Made by a program: the position numbers and the translations under genes
Assembly: GCA_002315655.1 (NCBI GenBank)
Contig: DCHO01000063.1
Span: 1 to 30,230, forward strand
Reading direction: 5' to 3'
Source of the DNA: Christensenella sp. UBA1750
Lineage (GTDB): Bacteria > Bacillota > Clostridia > Christensenellales > UBA1750
Length of the DNA stretch: 30,230 nucleotides
The notes under the pieces: generated by a model
Told to the model about the DNA's origin: nothing
Seen by the model: the letters and a program-made list of their open reading frames with translations, nothing else
The model's database searches: none
Part shown: in pieces, positions 7,089 through 14,302 of the stretch
Position numbering within the stretch: position 1 is the first letter of the stretch
Layout of the letters: every line of letters begins with the position of its first letter

Positions 7089-7862
7089 TTGGGAATGAAC
7101 AAGGTGGAGCTGTGCGGGGTGGACACAAGCGCATTGCCGGTGCTGACCAATGCGCAGATGAAGGTGCTGTTTCAGCGCATCGCAAATGGGGACGAGAGCG
7201 CACGGGAGGAATTTATCGGGGGCAATCTGAAATTGGTGCTGTCGGTGGTGCAGCGGTTTGCCGGGCGTGGGGAGCAGATGGACGATCTGTTCCAGGTGGG
7301 GTGCATCGGGCTGATGAAGTCCATCGACAACTTTGACACCACATTGGGTGTGCGCTTTTCCACCTATGCCGTGCCGATGATCATCGGAGAAATCAGGCGG
7401 TATCTGCGGGACAACAACGCCATCCGTGTGAGCCGTTCCCTGCGGGATATTGCCTATAAAGCCATGAAAGCGCGGGAAAGTTTAGGGATTTCCTTGGGCA
7501 GAGACCCTACGATTAAGGAGATCGCAAAGGAATTGGACTGCAAAGAAGAGGATGTGGCTATGGCACTGGAAGCGATTGTGGAGCCGATGAGCCTAAATGA
7601 ACCTATCTATAAGGAAGGCGGGGATGAGCTCTATATCGGTGATCAGATCAGAGATGAGAGCACCAACGAGGAAAAATGGACGCAGGACTTGTCCATCAAG
7701 GGCGCAATGGAGCACCTGACGGTTAGAGAGAAGAAAATCGTTGATATGCGGTTCTTTGAGGGCTGTACGCAGATGGAGGTCGCGCAGGAGATCGGCATTT
7801 CCCAGGCACAGGTTTCCCGGCTGGAAAAAACAGCGTTAAAAAGAATGAAGAAATTCATCTGA
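7089..7862 (+). CDS. sigG: RNA polymerase sporulation sigma factor sigma-G
   Basis: A 257-residue sigma factor, the late forespore sigma factor. The N-terminus NKVELCGVDTSALPVL is the sigma-G signature, DDLFQVGCIGLMKSIDNFD is region 2.1/2.2, STYAVPMIIGEIRRYLRDN is region 2.4, and the C-terminal EIGISQAQVSRLEK is the region 4 helix-turn-helix. I chose the TTG at 7089: AAGGAGG at 7073-7079 is 9 bases before it, against 15 before the ATG at 7095, and the resulting N-terminal length equals that of the Bacillus protein. The 67-base gap after sigE may hold its own forespore (sigma-F type) promoter, but I could not find a convincing match to GYATA/GGnnAnAnT. Confidence 0.96.
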   Translation: MGMNKVELCGVDTSALPVLTNAQMKVLFQRIANGDESAREEFIGGNLKLVLSVVQRFAGRGEQMDDLFQVGCIGLMKSIDNFDTTLGVRFSTYAVPMIIGEIRRYLRDNNAIRVSRSLRDIAYKAMKARESLGISLGRDPTIKEIAKELDCKEEDVAMALEAIVEPMSLNEPIYKEGGDELYIGDQIRDESTNEEKWTQDLSIKGAMEHLTVREKKIVDMRFFEGCTQMEVAQEIGISQAQVSRLEKTALKRMKKFI

Positions 7863-7926
7863 AAAAGAAGGGACTTCGGATTAGATTATGAAAACCTCCT
7901 TCACCAAAGAAGAATGGAGGCGTGCT

Positions 7927-8222
7927 ATGAACATCAAAATCGAACGCAAACCTACCTTTTCCGTTTGCGGGAAAAAGGTGTGGATCACAGGGCAGCACAA
8001 CGAAGAGTTCGGGGATTTCTGGAATGAGTGTAATTCCTCCGGCTTTTCCGAGCGACTGAAAGAAGCATCCTCGACCCGGAGAGCAACGTGACCCACAGCC
8101 GCATCTTCGGCGTGTCCCGGGTGGAAAAAGACCCCATGGCACTGATTCGCGCGGAAATGGAGTGCTTCATGAACTGGCTGCCCATCCGGGAAAAGCGAGC
8201 ATACAACGGATTGTGGTGCTAA
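7927..8222 (+). pseudogene. decayed GyrI-like / AraC effector-binding domain gene
   Basis: The first frame (ATG 7927, GGAGG at 7916-7920) begins like a GyrI-like small-molecule-binding protein: IERKPTFSVCGKKVW, then EEFGDFWNEC. It runs into a stop at 8089-8091. From about 8055 the +2-shifted frame continues the family (SILDPESNVTHSRIFGVSRV, then EKDP), so there is a frameshift near 8050-8060. At about 8134 EKDP jumps straight to MALIRAEMECFMNWLP, which in intact relatives lies some 45 residues later, so an internal deletion is likely. The last residues before TAA at 8220-8222 do not match the family end. At least three lesions make this a pseudogene. The family comparison is from memory, not a search. 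Confidence 0.7.
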
Positions 8223-8230
8223 GATTGAGT

Positions 8231-8360
8231 TTGCGAGAGAGGACTTGTGCCCCCTCTCGCGCTCTTCCTCCCAAGGGCGCGACCGGGGAGGAATGCGTCA
8301 AGCGTGAGAATTGTGTGGTCGCACCGAGCCGAGACAGCGGGGCGCCCCACGGCAAGTAGC
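8231..8360 (+). other. hairpin-rich non-coding stretch before ylmC
   Basis: No plausible gene. Several stems can be drawn: GCGAGAGAGG (8233-8242) with CCCCTCTCGC (8251-8260), one mismatch; TTCCTCCC (8265-8272) with GGGAGGAA (8286-8293), perfect; a palindrome GGGGCGCCCC at 8339-8348; and GCAA/TTGC around 8352-8368. Together with the terminator hairpin that follows it resembles a structured leader RNA or a dispersed intergenic repeat. I cannot tell which without comparing genomes. Confidence 0.45.
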
Positions 8361-8374
8361 ATATTTGCGTGAAG

Positions 8375-8406
8375 TATCGCATACTGAAATGGTATGCGAT
8401 ATTTTT
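8375..8406 (+). terminator. intrinsic terminator or attenuator before ylmC
   Basis: TATCGCATAC (8375-8384) pairs perfectly with GTATGCGATA (8392-8401) around a seven-base loop, followed by TTTTT (8402-8406). It ends the sigG/pseudogene unit, or acts as an attenuator since the ylmC ribosome site begins only about five bases later. Confidence 0.75.
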
Positions 8407-8424
8407 GTGCAAGGAGGATGGAAC

Positions 8425-8703
8425 ATGACTTTTTCATCGCTGCGTCAGAAGGAAATCATCGACACCTGCTCGGGAACGCGCTTGGGGAGCCTGTGCGACC
8501 TGGAGCTTTCGCAGGACGGGCGCATCCTGTGCCTCATCATTCCCGCGCCTTTTTCGCTGTCGGGCATTTTCAAGAGCGAAACGATCTCGATTCCCTGGTC
8601 GGAGGTGACGATGATGGGGGAGGATGTGATCTTGGTGCAGCTCCGTGCGGGGAGCAGCGAGCGTAATCGTAAAATCAAGGAGGAAAAACGCAACCTTCCG
8701 TGA
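8425..8703 (+). CDS. YlmC/YmxH family PRC-barrel sporulation protein
   Basis: A 92-residue protein matching the YlmC/YmxH family: a single PRC-barrel-like fold with SLRQKEIIDTCSGTRLGSLCDLEL at the start (key residues E and the G-x-x-LG turn) and IPWSEVTMMGEDVILV at the end. Members are small, found in spore formers and usually next to sigE/sigG or nrdR, as here; molecular role is not established. The start is ATG 8425, supported by AAGGAGG at 8411-8417; longer open frame upstream runs through the terminator hairpin and is not coding. The nrdR start lies 179 bases downstream with its own promoter. Confidence 0.85.
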   Translation: MTFSSLRQKEIIDTCSGTRLGSLCDLELSQDGRILCLIIPAPFSLSGIFKSETISIPWSEVTMMGEDVILVQLRAGSSERNRKIKEEKRNLP

Positions 8704-8771
8704 CGAATCCGTTCCACATTGTGAAAAAAGTAACCCATACGAAAAAAGTTTACAAATTCTTCGGAAAGGGC

Positions 8772-8800
8772 TTTACGGTGGAAGCAAAATCGGTTATACT
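8772..8800 (+). promoter_or_regulatory. sigma-A promoter for nrdR
   Basis: TTTACG (8772-8777), a 17-base spacer and TATACT (8795-8800), about 80 bases before the nrdR start. It is the best promoter match in the ylmC-nrdR gap. I saw no clear NrdR box near it. Confidence 0.62.
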
Positions 8801-8882
8801 AATACATGGCAAAAACTTTTCATTTACAGGGAACAATCTGTGCGCCTCATTTCTCAAAGGAAGGGAGAGAGGAAGAAACCGA

Positions 8883-9338
8883 ATGAAATGTATGTTTTGC
8901 GGTTGGGACGATAGCCGTGTGATCGACTCCCGCCCCACCGATGAAGGTCTCGCCATCCGCCGCCGCAGAGAGTGCATCAAGTGCGGCCGACGCTTCACCA
9001 CCTACGAGAAGATCGAGAATCCAGAGATCATTGTGGTCAAGAAGGACGGCTCACGGGAGGTCTTTGACGCGGACAAGATCCGGCGCGGCGTGATCAAGGC
9101 CTGCGAAAAGCGGCAGGTCACGACCTCACAGATTGACGCGCTGGTGCGCGATGTGGAACAGCAGCTCCAAAATGCCCTGGAATTGGAGGTCGCCTCCACA
9201 AAGATCGGAGAATTGGTCATGGACAGGCTGAAAGACTTGGACGAGGTTGCCTACGTCCGTTTCGCCTCGGTCTATCGCTCGTTCTGCGATGTCAACACGT
9301 TTATGCAGGAGCTGCAAAAGCTCGTCAGTAAGTCATAA
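8883..9338 (+). CDS. nrdR: transcriptional repressor NrdR
   Basis: A 151-residue protein. The zinc ribbon uses Cys3, Cys6, Cys31 and Cys34 (MKCMFCG and CIKCGRRF), with SRVIDSRPTDEG between. The ATP-cone covers about residues 48-138 (VVKKDGSREVFDADKIRRG onward). NrdR senses ATP/dATP and represses ribonucleotide reductase genes, none of which lie in this window. Length is normal. The frame stays open upstream to 8700, but the ATG at 8883 gives the invariant N-terminus. The phoP-like gene follows 38 bases later with no terminator between, so read-through is possible. Confidence 0.96.
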   Translation: MKCMFCGWDDSRVIDSRPTDEGLAIRRRRECIKCGRRFTTYEKIENPEIIVVKKDGSREVFDADKIRRGVIKACEKRQVTTSQIDALVRDVEQQLQNALELEVASTKIGELVMDRLKDLDEVAYVRFASVYRSFCDVNTFMQELQKLVSKS

Positions 9339-9376
9339 AAATTTCACTTAGGATAAACAAAAGGAGGATTCTACTT

Positions 9377-10075
9377 ATGTCCAACGATACCATCTTGGCT
9401 GTGGATGATGAGGTCCATATCTTAGAGCTGATCTCCTTCAACCTGAAGGCCGCAGGCTACCACGTCGTTACCGCCTTGACCGGCGAAGAAGCCTTGAAGC
9501 GCTGCGAAGTCGAGCGCCCCTCCCTTGTCCTGCTGGACATCATGCTGCCCGGCATCGACGGTCTTGAGGTCTGCCGCCGCTTAAAGGGCGACCGCGCCAC
9601 CTCCAACATTCCGATCATCATGCTCACCGCCAGAGGCGATGAAGTGGATAAGATTCTGGGACTTGAGCTGGGTGCGGATGACTACATCACCAAGCCCTTC
9701 TCCGTCCGCGAGTTGGCTGCGAGAGTCAAGTCCCTGCTCCGCCGCGTGGCGCCCCAGCAGGAGAGTGAGCCGCAGACCTTGCGCTCCGGCGACATCATGA
9801 TCGACATCACCAACTATGAAGCCTTCAAGGGCGGCGAAAAGCTGTCTCTGACCTTGAAAGAGTTTGAGCTGCTCAAGGTTCTTGTGCTTTCCCGCGGCAA
9901 GGTCTTAACCCGCGACTTCCTGCTGGATCGCATCTGGGGCTATGAATACTACGGCGAGACCCGCACTGTGGATGTGCACATCCGTCATCTGCGCCAGAAG
10001 CTGGGCGAAGAACCCTACATCGAGACGGTCAGAGGTGTCGGCTATCGCTTCGTGGATCGGGAGCAGGAGCAATAA
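9377..10075 (+). CDS. phoP: PhoP/PhoB-type response regulator (OmpR family)
   Basis: A 232-residue two-domain response regulator. The receiver domain (about 4-118) has the acidic pair Asp10/Asp11, the phosphoacceptor Asp54 in LLDIMLPG, the switch Thr in MLTAR and Lys in ITKPF. The C-terminal winged helix (about 135-230) has the OmpR-type LTLKEFELLKVL and VDVHIRHLRQKLGE followed by the wing GVGYRF. The sensor kinase gene begins directly at its stop, and pst-like genes and phoU lie downstream, so control of phosphate uptake is the likely job. AAAGGAGG at 9360-9367 precedes the ATG. Confidence 0.9.
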   Translation: MSNDTILAVDDEVHILELISFNLKAAGYHVVTALTGEEALKRCEVERPSLVLLDIMLPGIDGLEVCRRLKGDRATSNIPIIMLTARGDEVDKILGLELGADDYITKPFSVRELAARVKSLLRRVAPQQESEPQTLRSGDIMIDITNYEAFKGGEKLSLTLKEFELLKVLVLSRGKVLTRDFLLDRIWGYEYYGETRTVDVHIRHLRQKLGEEPYIETVRGVGYRFVDREQEQ

Positions 10076-11785
10076 GTGAAATCCATGCACCGCCGCATTG
10101 CCGTCACGCTCTGCGTGATGGCAGCAGTGCTTGCAGTGCTTTCCTGCTTCTTCGCCATGCGTCTGGCCATCACGGAGAACATGGAGAACACAAGGGACGA
10201 CCTCTATACACTGCTTGACTATGCGGCAAAGAACGATGTGGACGATGAGGACTTAATGGGGCTTTCCAAAGCCTCGGGCGCCCGGCTCATCCGCATGAAC
10301 GAGGACGGCGAGATTCTTTATGACACGGCGGATAAGGGCGGCTATTACTTAGACCAATCCGATGTTGCCGATGCCATGAAAAAGGGGAGAGGCGAACAGA
10401 TTCAGTTCGCGGAAAACCTTACATTGGAATTTTCGCTGTCGGAACTTTCCCCGGACGGGAACATTCTGCGCATCATAAAGACCCGCAAGGCCTTTTCCAA
10501 TCGGAACTATGCGGTCTTAGGCGGCTTTACACTCATCTGGCTTGCCGCTGCCGTGTATATCGGTGTGCGGTTTGCGAAAAAGACCGTAGAACCTATTCGG
10601 CAGATCTCCGATTCCGCAAAGGACATGGTTAGCGGAAAGACCAATGTGAACCTGCGCAGGATCGAGAGCTATCAGGAAATTTCCACGCTGTTGCAGACCT
10701 TACGGGACATGAATGCCCATCTCAATGACACGGTGGAAAAGCTGCGCAAAAAGAGCGCGGAACTGGAATCCATCATCGGTCACATGAGGTCGGGGCTGAT
10801 CGCCGTGGACGGCCAGCTCAAGGTCGTGCAGATGAACTCTGCCGCAAAGCATCTGCTGGGCGTGATAGGCGAGCCTGCGGGAAAGCACGTTCTGGAGGCC
10901 ACCGGCAACACCAAGCTGGAAGACGGCCTTAAGGAAGCCGTGGAGCACGACGAGCTCTACACTGTGGAATTGCCCGTGCGCATTGCCTCCGAGCAGCGGC
11001 AGCTTAGGCTCTATGTTTCCCCGCTGGAACAGGAGAACGAATCCATCGGCGCGGTTGCCCTCATTGAGGACATTACCGAATTGCGCAATCTGGAACAGAT
11101 GCGCACCGACTTTGCGGCCAACGTTACCCACGAAATGAAGACGCCGCTGACATCTATTCAGGGCTTTGTGGAAACGCTGCAGGCCGGCGCGGTCGAAAAT
11201 CCCGAAATGGCGCATCACTTCCTGGACATCATCGAATCCGAGGCGGATCGCTTATCCCGGCTCATCAATGACATTCTCTCGCTTTCCTCTATGGAGAACG
11301 GCAGAGTGCGCGTGCCTACCGAGCGGCTGGATCTTTCCAAGTACGCCTCCGACGTGTGCATGATGCTGGAAAACTCTGCACGGCAGAAAAACATCACCCT
11401 GCAGATGATCGAGGGCGAGGATTGCTTCATCACCGCCAATCAGGATCACGTCAAGCAGCTGCTCATCAACTTAACCGACAACGCCATTAAGTACACACTG
11501 GAAGGCGGCATGGTGCAGGTCTCCACTGAAAGGGAAGGGGACAATGTGCTGTATAAGGTGCGCGACACCGGCATCGGCATTGCGCAGGAGCACATCCCGC
11601 GCCTGTTCGAGCGATTCTACCGCGTGGACAAGGGCAGAAGCCGCAACATGGGTGGCACAGGCTTAGGCCTCGCCATTGTCAAGCATATCGTGATGGATAT
11701 GGACGGCACCATTGACGTGCAGAGCGAGTTGGGCGTCGGCACTGAGTTCACCGTGACGCTGCCTTATGTTCCGGAAAACAAGTAA
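10076..11785 (+). CDS. phoR: PhoR/PnpS-type sensor histidine kinase
   Basis: A 569-residue membrane kinase. TM1 is at about residues 7-30 and TM2 at about 148-166, bracketing a roughly 115-residue extracytoplasmic domain. A HAMP linker (about 166-222), a PAS domain (about 230-335), a HisKA domain with the phospho-His352 in NVTHEMKTPLTS, and a HATPase domain (N box NLTDNAIKYT, G1 DTGIGIA, GTGLGLAIVKH) follow. It phosphorylates the PhoP-like regulator encoded just before. The chosen start is GTG 10076, immediately after the upstream TAA, with GGAGCAGGAG as ribosome site; the ATG at 10085 is the alternative. A terminator follows eight bases after the stop. Confidence 0.9.
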   Translation: MKSMHRRIAVTLCVMAAVLAVLSCFFAMRLAITENMENTRDDLYTLLDYAAKNDVDDEDLMGLSKASGARLIRMNEDGEILYDTADKGGYYLDQSDVADAMKKGRGEQIQFAENLTLEFSLSELSPDGNILRIIKTRKAFSNRNYAVLGGFTLIWLAAAVYIGVRFAKKTVEPIRQISDSAKDMVSGKTNVNLRRIESYQEISTLLQTLRDMNAHLNDTVEKLRKKSAELESIIGHMRSGLIAVDGQLKVVQMNSAAKHLLGVIGEPAGKHVLEATGNTKLEDGLKEAVEHDELYTVELPVRIASEQRQLRLYVSPLEQENESIGAVALIEDITELRNLEQMRTDFAANVTHEMKTPLTSIQGFVETLQAGAVENPEMAHHFLDIIESEADRLSRLINDILSLSSMENGRVRVPTERLDLSKYASDVCMMLENSARQKNITLQMIEGEDCFITANQDHVKQLLINLTDNAIKYTLEGGMVQVSTEREGDNVLYKVRDTGIGIAQEHIPRLFERFYRVDKGRSRNMGGTGLGLAIVKHIVMDMDGTIDVQSELGVGTEFTVTLPYVPENK

Positions 11786-11792
11786 ATGAAAC

Positions 11793-11830
11793 GCGGCTGT
11801 CTCAAAGCGATTTGGGACAGCTGCTTTTTT
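11793..11830 (+). terminator. intrinsic terminator after phoR
   Basis: GCGGCTGTCTC (11793-11803) pairs with GGGACAGCTGC (11814-11824), 11 pairs with two G-T wobbles, followed by six T (11825-11830). It separates the regulator pair from the transporter genes. Confidence 0.85.
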
Positions 11831-11866
11831 ATGCAAAACCAAGGCTGTAAAGATATTTTCGCTAAA

Positions 11867-11909
11867 TTAACACAAAAATCCAACACGCATAGCAATGTTT
11901 TGCTATATT
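11867..11909 (+). promoter_or_regulatory. possible Pho-regulated promoter before pstC
   Basis: A -10-like TATATT at 11904-11909 has CAACAC at the -35 place (11881-11886). TTAACA at 11867-11872 and CCAACA at 11880-11885 resemble the TTAACA-type direct repeats bound by PhoP in Bacillus, although their 13-base period is longer than the usual 11. The rest of the gap to the pstC start shows no further clear signal. Confidence 0.35.
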
Positions 11910-11977
11910 GATAATAAGTGTAATTAGGTTCCTTCGCTCAATTATCATACGGCACACGGAAGGAGGCGCGAAATCCC

Positions 11978-12763
11978 ATGAAAAAGGCAACACAGGGCAG
12001 TTTTCTGTCCCGATACTGGGGTCTTGCGCTTGTCTTTGCGCTGTGCCTGTTTTATATCATAATGCTAATTGTCATGCCGGAAAAAATGGGCGTTGAAAAC
12101 GGCGCTTGGGGCATATATCTTCTTGATGCGGGCAGAATCGTGGGATTTTCCGTAGCCACCGCGCTCACAGCGGAAATTCTTTCGCTGCCCTTCTGCATTG
12201 CACTGGCGCTGGCCGTCACCATGATTGCGCCCGAGGGAATCCGCCGTCTGCTGGAACGGGTTGCTTCCGGGCTTTCCGCTATTCCCGCCGTTGTGTTGGG
12301 CTATATGAGCCTGAAATTCTATGTTCCGAAGATCTCTTCGCAGTTTGCCGCCGTGGTCGTAACGCTGCTGCTCATGTCGCTCATGGAGCAGACTATGGAT
12401 TTCATCCGAATCAACGGCAGGGAAACCGCCCTGATGGAGCGGGCGCGGGCATTGGGCGCGAACTTCCGCGAGACCGCGCTGGTTTTTGTCTATCCGCAGG
12501 TGAGAAGGAACTATATCGTCATTGCCGCAAACACCCTGATACGCGATCTTTCCGAGGGCGTGGCCATCCTGCTTGTGGTCTCCGCCTATGACAGCGGCGC
12601 GGACACCTTGTCCACCGCCATCATGAAGGCCGTGGGCGTTGCGGGCGAGAGCCGGAACCTGCACTGGATTATTTTACTGGTGCTGCTTATTTTCCTGCTT
12701 TCCGAAAGCGGCAGAGCCGTTGTCTCCGCCATCAAGAGGGGAGGCGGAAAGCATGAAGCGTGA
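11978..12763 (+). CDS. pstC: PstC-like phosphate ABC transporter permease
   Basis: A 261-residue membrane protein with about six hydrophobic segments. LSAIPAVVLGYMSLKFYVP corresponds to the GIPSVVYGF segment of PstC, and ERARALGANFRET is the EAA-loop contact for the ATPase; the Glu in IRDLSEGVAILLVV stands where PstC/PstA have GRAxGE. It is shorter and more divergent than typical PstC. It would form the inner-membrane channel with the PstA-like protein. The 3' end overlaps the pstA start by 11 bases. No gene for a PstS binding protein precedes it, which is unusual. GGAAGGAGG at 11959-11967 precedes the ATG. Confidence 0.75.
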   Translation: MKKATQGSFLSRYWGLALVFALCLFYIIMLIVMPEKMGVENGAWGIYLLDAGRIVGFSVATALTAEILSLPFCIALALAVTMIAPEGIRRLLERVASGLSAIPAVVLGYMSLKFYVPKISSQFAAVVVTLLLMSLMEQTMDFIRINGRETALMERARALGANFRETALVFVYPQVRRNYIVIAANTLIRDLSEGVAILLVVSAYDSGADTLSTAIMKAVGVAGESRNLHWIILLVLLIFLLSESGRAVVSAIKRGGGKHEA

Positions 12764-13538
12764 GATCAGAAATCGCAGATTCATCTGCGTCATTCTGCTG
12801 CTGTGCGGCATGGCGCTGGCCTTTCTGCTTTATCCGATGATTTCCCTTGCGGTTGCGGCTGTCACCACTTATCTGCGCGCCTGGGGCGTGCTGCCCGGCA
12901 TCGGGGTCGTGGCGCTGCGCACCCTGTTGCTGCTTGTGCTTACCGTCGCGCTGGTGCTGCCGCTTTCCTTTGGCATTTTCCGGCTGCTGCGCAGGCGCGC
13001 CAGGTGGGAACCCACCGTGCGTCACTCCATTGCCGGAGTTTCGCGGGTGCCGGCAGTGCTGATGGGCTTTATCGGCTATCTCATCATCCGCAACCACGCA
13101 AATCTGCGCGGCCGCATTTTCCCTATGGCGGTGCTGTTGGCCGTCATGTTCATTCCCTCCTGTCTTTTCCACATGGAACAGGCCATTGACAGCCTGCCGG
13201 AGGAATACCGCATGGCAGGGGAGGCGCTGGGCGGTTCGGTCAACAAGGTGTTGCTTTTCGTGCTCATTCCCGTGGCCAAGCCGGAGCTGCTGCGCACCGG
13301 GCTTGAACTCATTGAGGATATTCTGTGCGAAGCCACAGCGCTGTTGGTGCTGATGGGCGCCATTGACGAAGGACAGGTGCTCTCCACCGAGCTGTTCCGT
13401 TTGGCATACTTAGGTAGAGCGGACGCTGCAGTGCTGGCGTTCCTGCTCATGGCCGCACTCATTTTGCTACGTTTTTTCACTGCGCGCCGATTCAGGCGGG
13501 AAAAGGAGGACAGCTTATGCCGGTACAACTGGTGGTAG
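12753..13538 (+). CDS. pstA: PstA-like phosphate ABC transporter permease
   Basis: A 261-residue membrane protein with about six hydrophobic segments. SIAGVSRVPAVLMGFIGYLI matches the PstA segment before the cytoplasmic loop, SLPEEYRMAGEALGGS is the EAA loop, and the buried Glu in EDILCEATALLVL corresponds to that of GRAIGET. The start is ATG 12753 with GGGGAGG at 12738-12744; a longer open frame upstream lies inside pstC. It overlaps the pstC end by 11 bases and the ATPase start by 22, so the three are translated as one coupled unit. Confidence 0.75.
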   Translation: MKREIRNRRFICVILLLCGMALAFLLYPMISLAVAAVTTYLRAWGVLPGIGVVALRTLLLLVLTVALVLPLSFGIFRLLRRRARWEPTVRHSIAGVSRVPAVLMGFIGYLIIRNHANLRGRIFPMAVLLAVMFIPSCLFHMEQAIDSLPEEYRMAGEALGGSVNKVLLFVLIPVAKPELLRTGLELIEDILCEATALLVLMGAIDEGQVLSTELFRLAYLGRADAAVLAFLLMAALILLRFFTARRFRREKEDSLCRYNWW

Positions 13539-14254
13539 AAAACATGAACGTGCTGCTGGACGGCAAGAATGTTCTCCGAGATGTGGCCGTGACGGCGGAG
13601 GCCGGGAAAATCTTAGCCCTCATGGGTAAAACCGGCTCCGGAAAATCCACCTTCCTTCGGGTCATCAACCGCATGGCGGAGCAGTACGGCGCGGAGGTGA
13701 GCGGCAACATCACCTTGGACGGCAGCTCCATCTTTATGATGAAGCAGGCCGAGCTGCGCAAAAGGGTCGGATTGGTCTTTACCGAGCCTGTGCTCTTTTC
13801 CGGAACGGTGTCGCAGAACATCACCGCGGGGCTCAAATTGCAGGGAATCCGTAAAAAGAACGAATTGGAGGAGGCTGCGGAGGAAACCCTGCAGCGCATG
13901 GGCTATTGGGAGGACTTCAAGGACGAGCTGCGAAGCGACGCCCATGATCTGACCCGCTCGCAGGCGCAGGTCATCTGCATTGCCCGTTCTTTATGTCTGC
14001 ATCCCGAGCTGCTGCTCATGGATGAGCCCACCCGCATGACCGATACCATGACCTCCATTCGCCTGGAAGAAATGCTGTTCAATCTGAAAAAGGACTGCAC
14101 GGTGGTCATTGCGGTACATTCGCCGCAGCTGGCGGGACGCATTGCGGACAAGACTGCCATGATGGAGGAGGGTCAAATCTTGGAGTGGGGCAAAACCTCC
14201 GATCTTTTCTTCCACCCCAAGCACGACCACACCCTGTCCTTCGTCAGCGCGTAG
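13517..14254 (+). CDS. pstB: PstB-like ABC ATPase with altered motifs
   Basis: A 245-residue ATPase. The Walker A is intact (residues 37-45, GKTGSGKST) and followed by FLRVINRM, the PstB-type FLR-NRM segment. Walker B is LLLMDEP (Asp169, Glu170) and the switch histidine is His201. However the Q-loop Gln is Thr89 (VFTEP instead of VFQKP), the ABC signature LSGGQ is LTRSQ (145-149), and the D-loop SALD is RMTD (173-176). These changes affect the composite ATP site, so activity may be slow or the subunit may work differently. Position after the PstC/PstA-like genes and before phoU supports a phosphate role. AAAAGGAGGA at 13500-13509 precedes the ATG. Confidence 0.75.
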   Translation: MPVQLVVENMNVLLDGKNVLRDVAVTAEAGKILALMGKTGSGKSTFLRVINRMAEQYGAEVSGNITLDGSSIFMMKQAELRKRVGLVFTEPVLFSGTVSQNITAGLKLQGIRKKNELEEAAEETLQRMGYWEDFKDELRSDAHDLTRSQAQVICIARSLCLHPELLLMDEPTRMTDTMTSIRLEEMLFNLKKDCTVVIAVHSPQLAGRIADKTAMMEEGQILEWGKTSDLFFHPKHDHTLSFVSA

Positions 14255-14302
14255 GTACACCTTCGGCGCTCAACAGAAATGATTTATTGAAATGAGGAAA
14301 CT

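Noticed and set aside
5699..7150. 483-codon open frame on the minus strand across spoIIGA and sigE
   Set aside because: It spans two convincing genes in antisense, its translation is rich in Pro, Ser, His and Arg, and it has no family resemblance.
8167..8437. Possible small genes on either strand in the gap before ylmC
   Set aside because: They run through stem-loops and the terminator, lack ribosome sites, and have no protein-like composition.
12639..12752. An N-terminal extension of the PstA-like protein
   Set aside because: The upstream in-frame part lies inside pstC, while the ATG at 12753 has a strong ribosome site and begins just before the first membrane segment.
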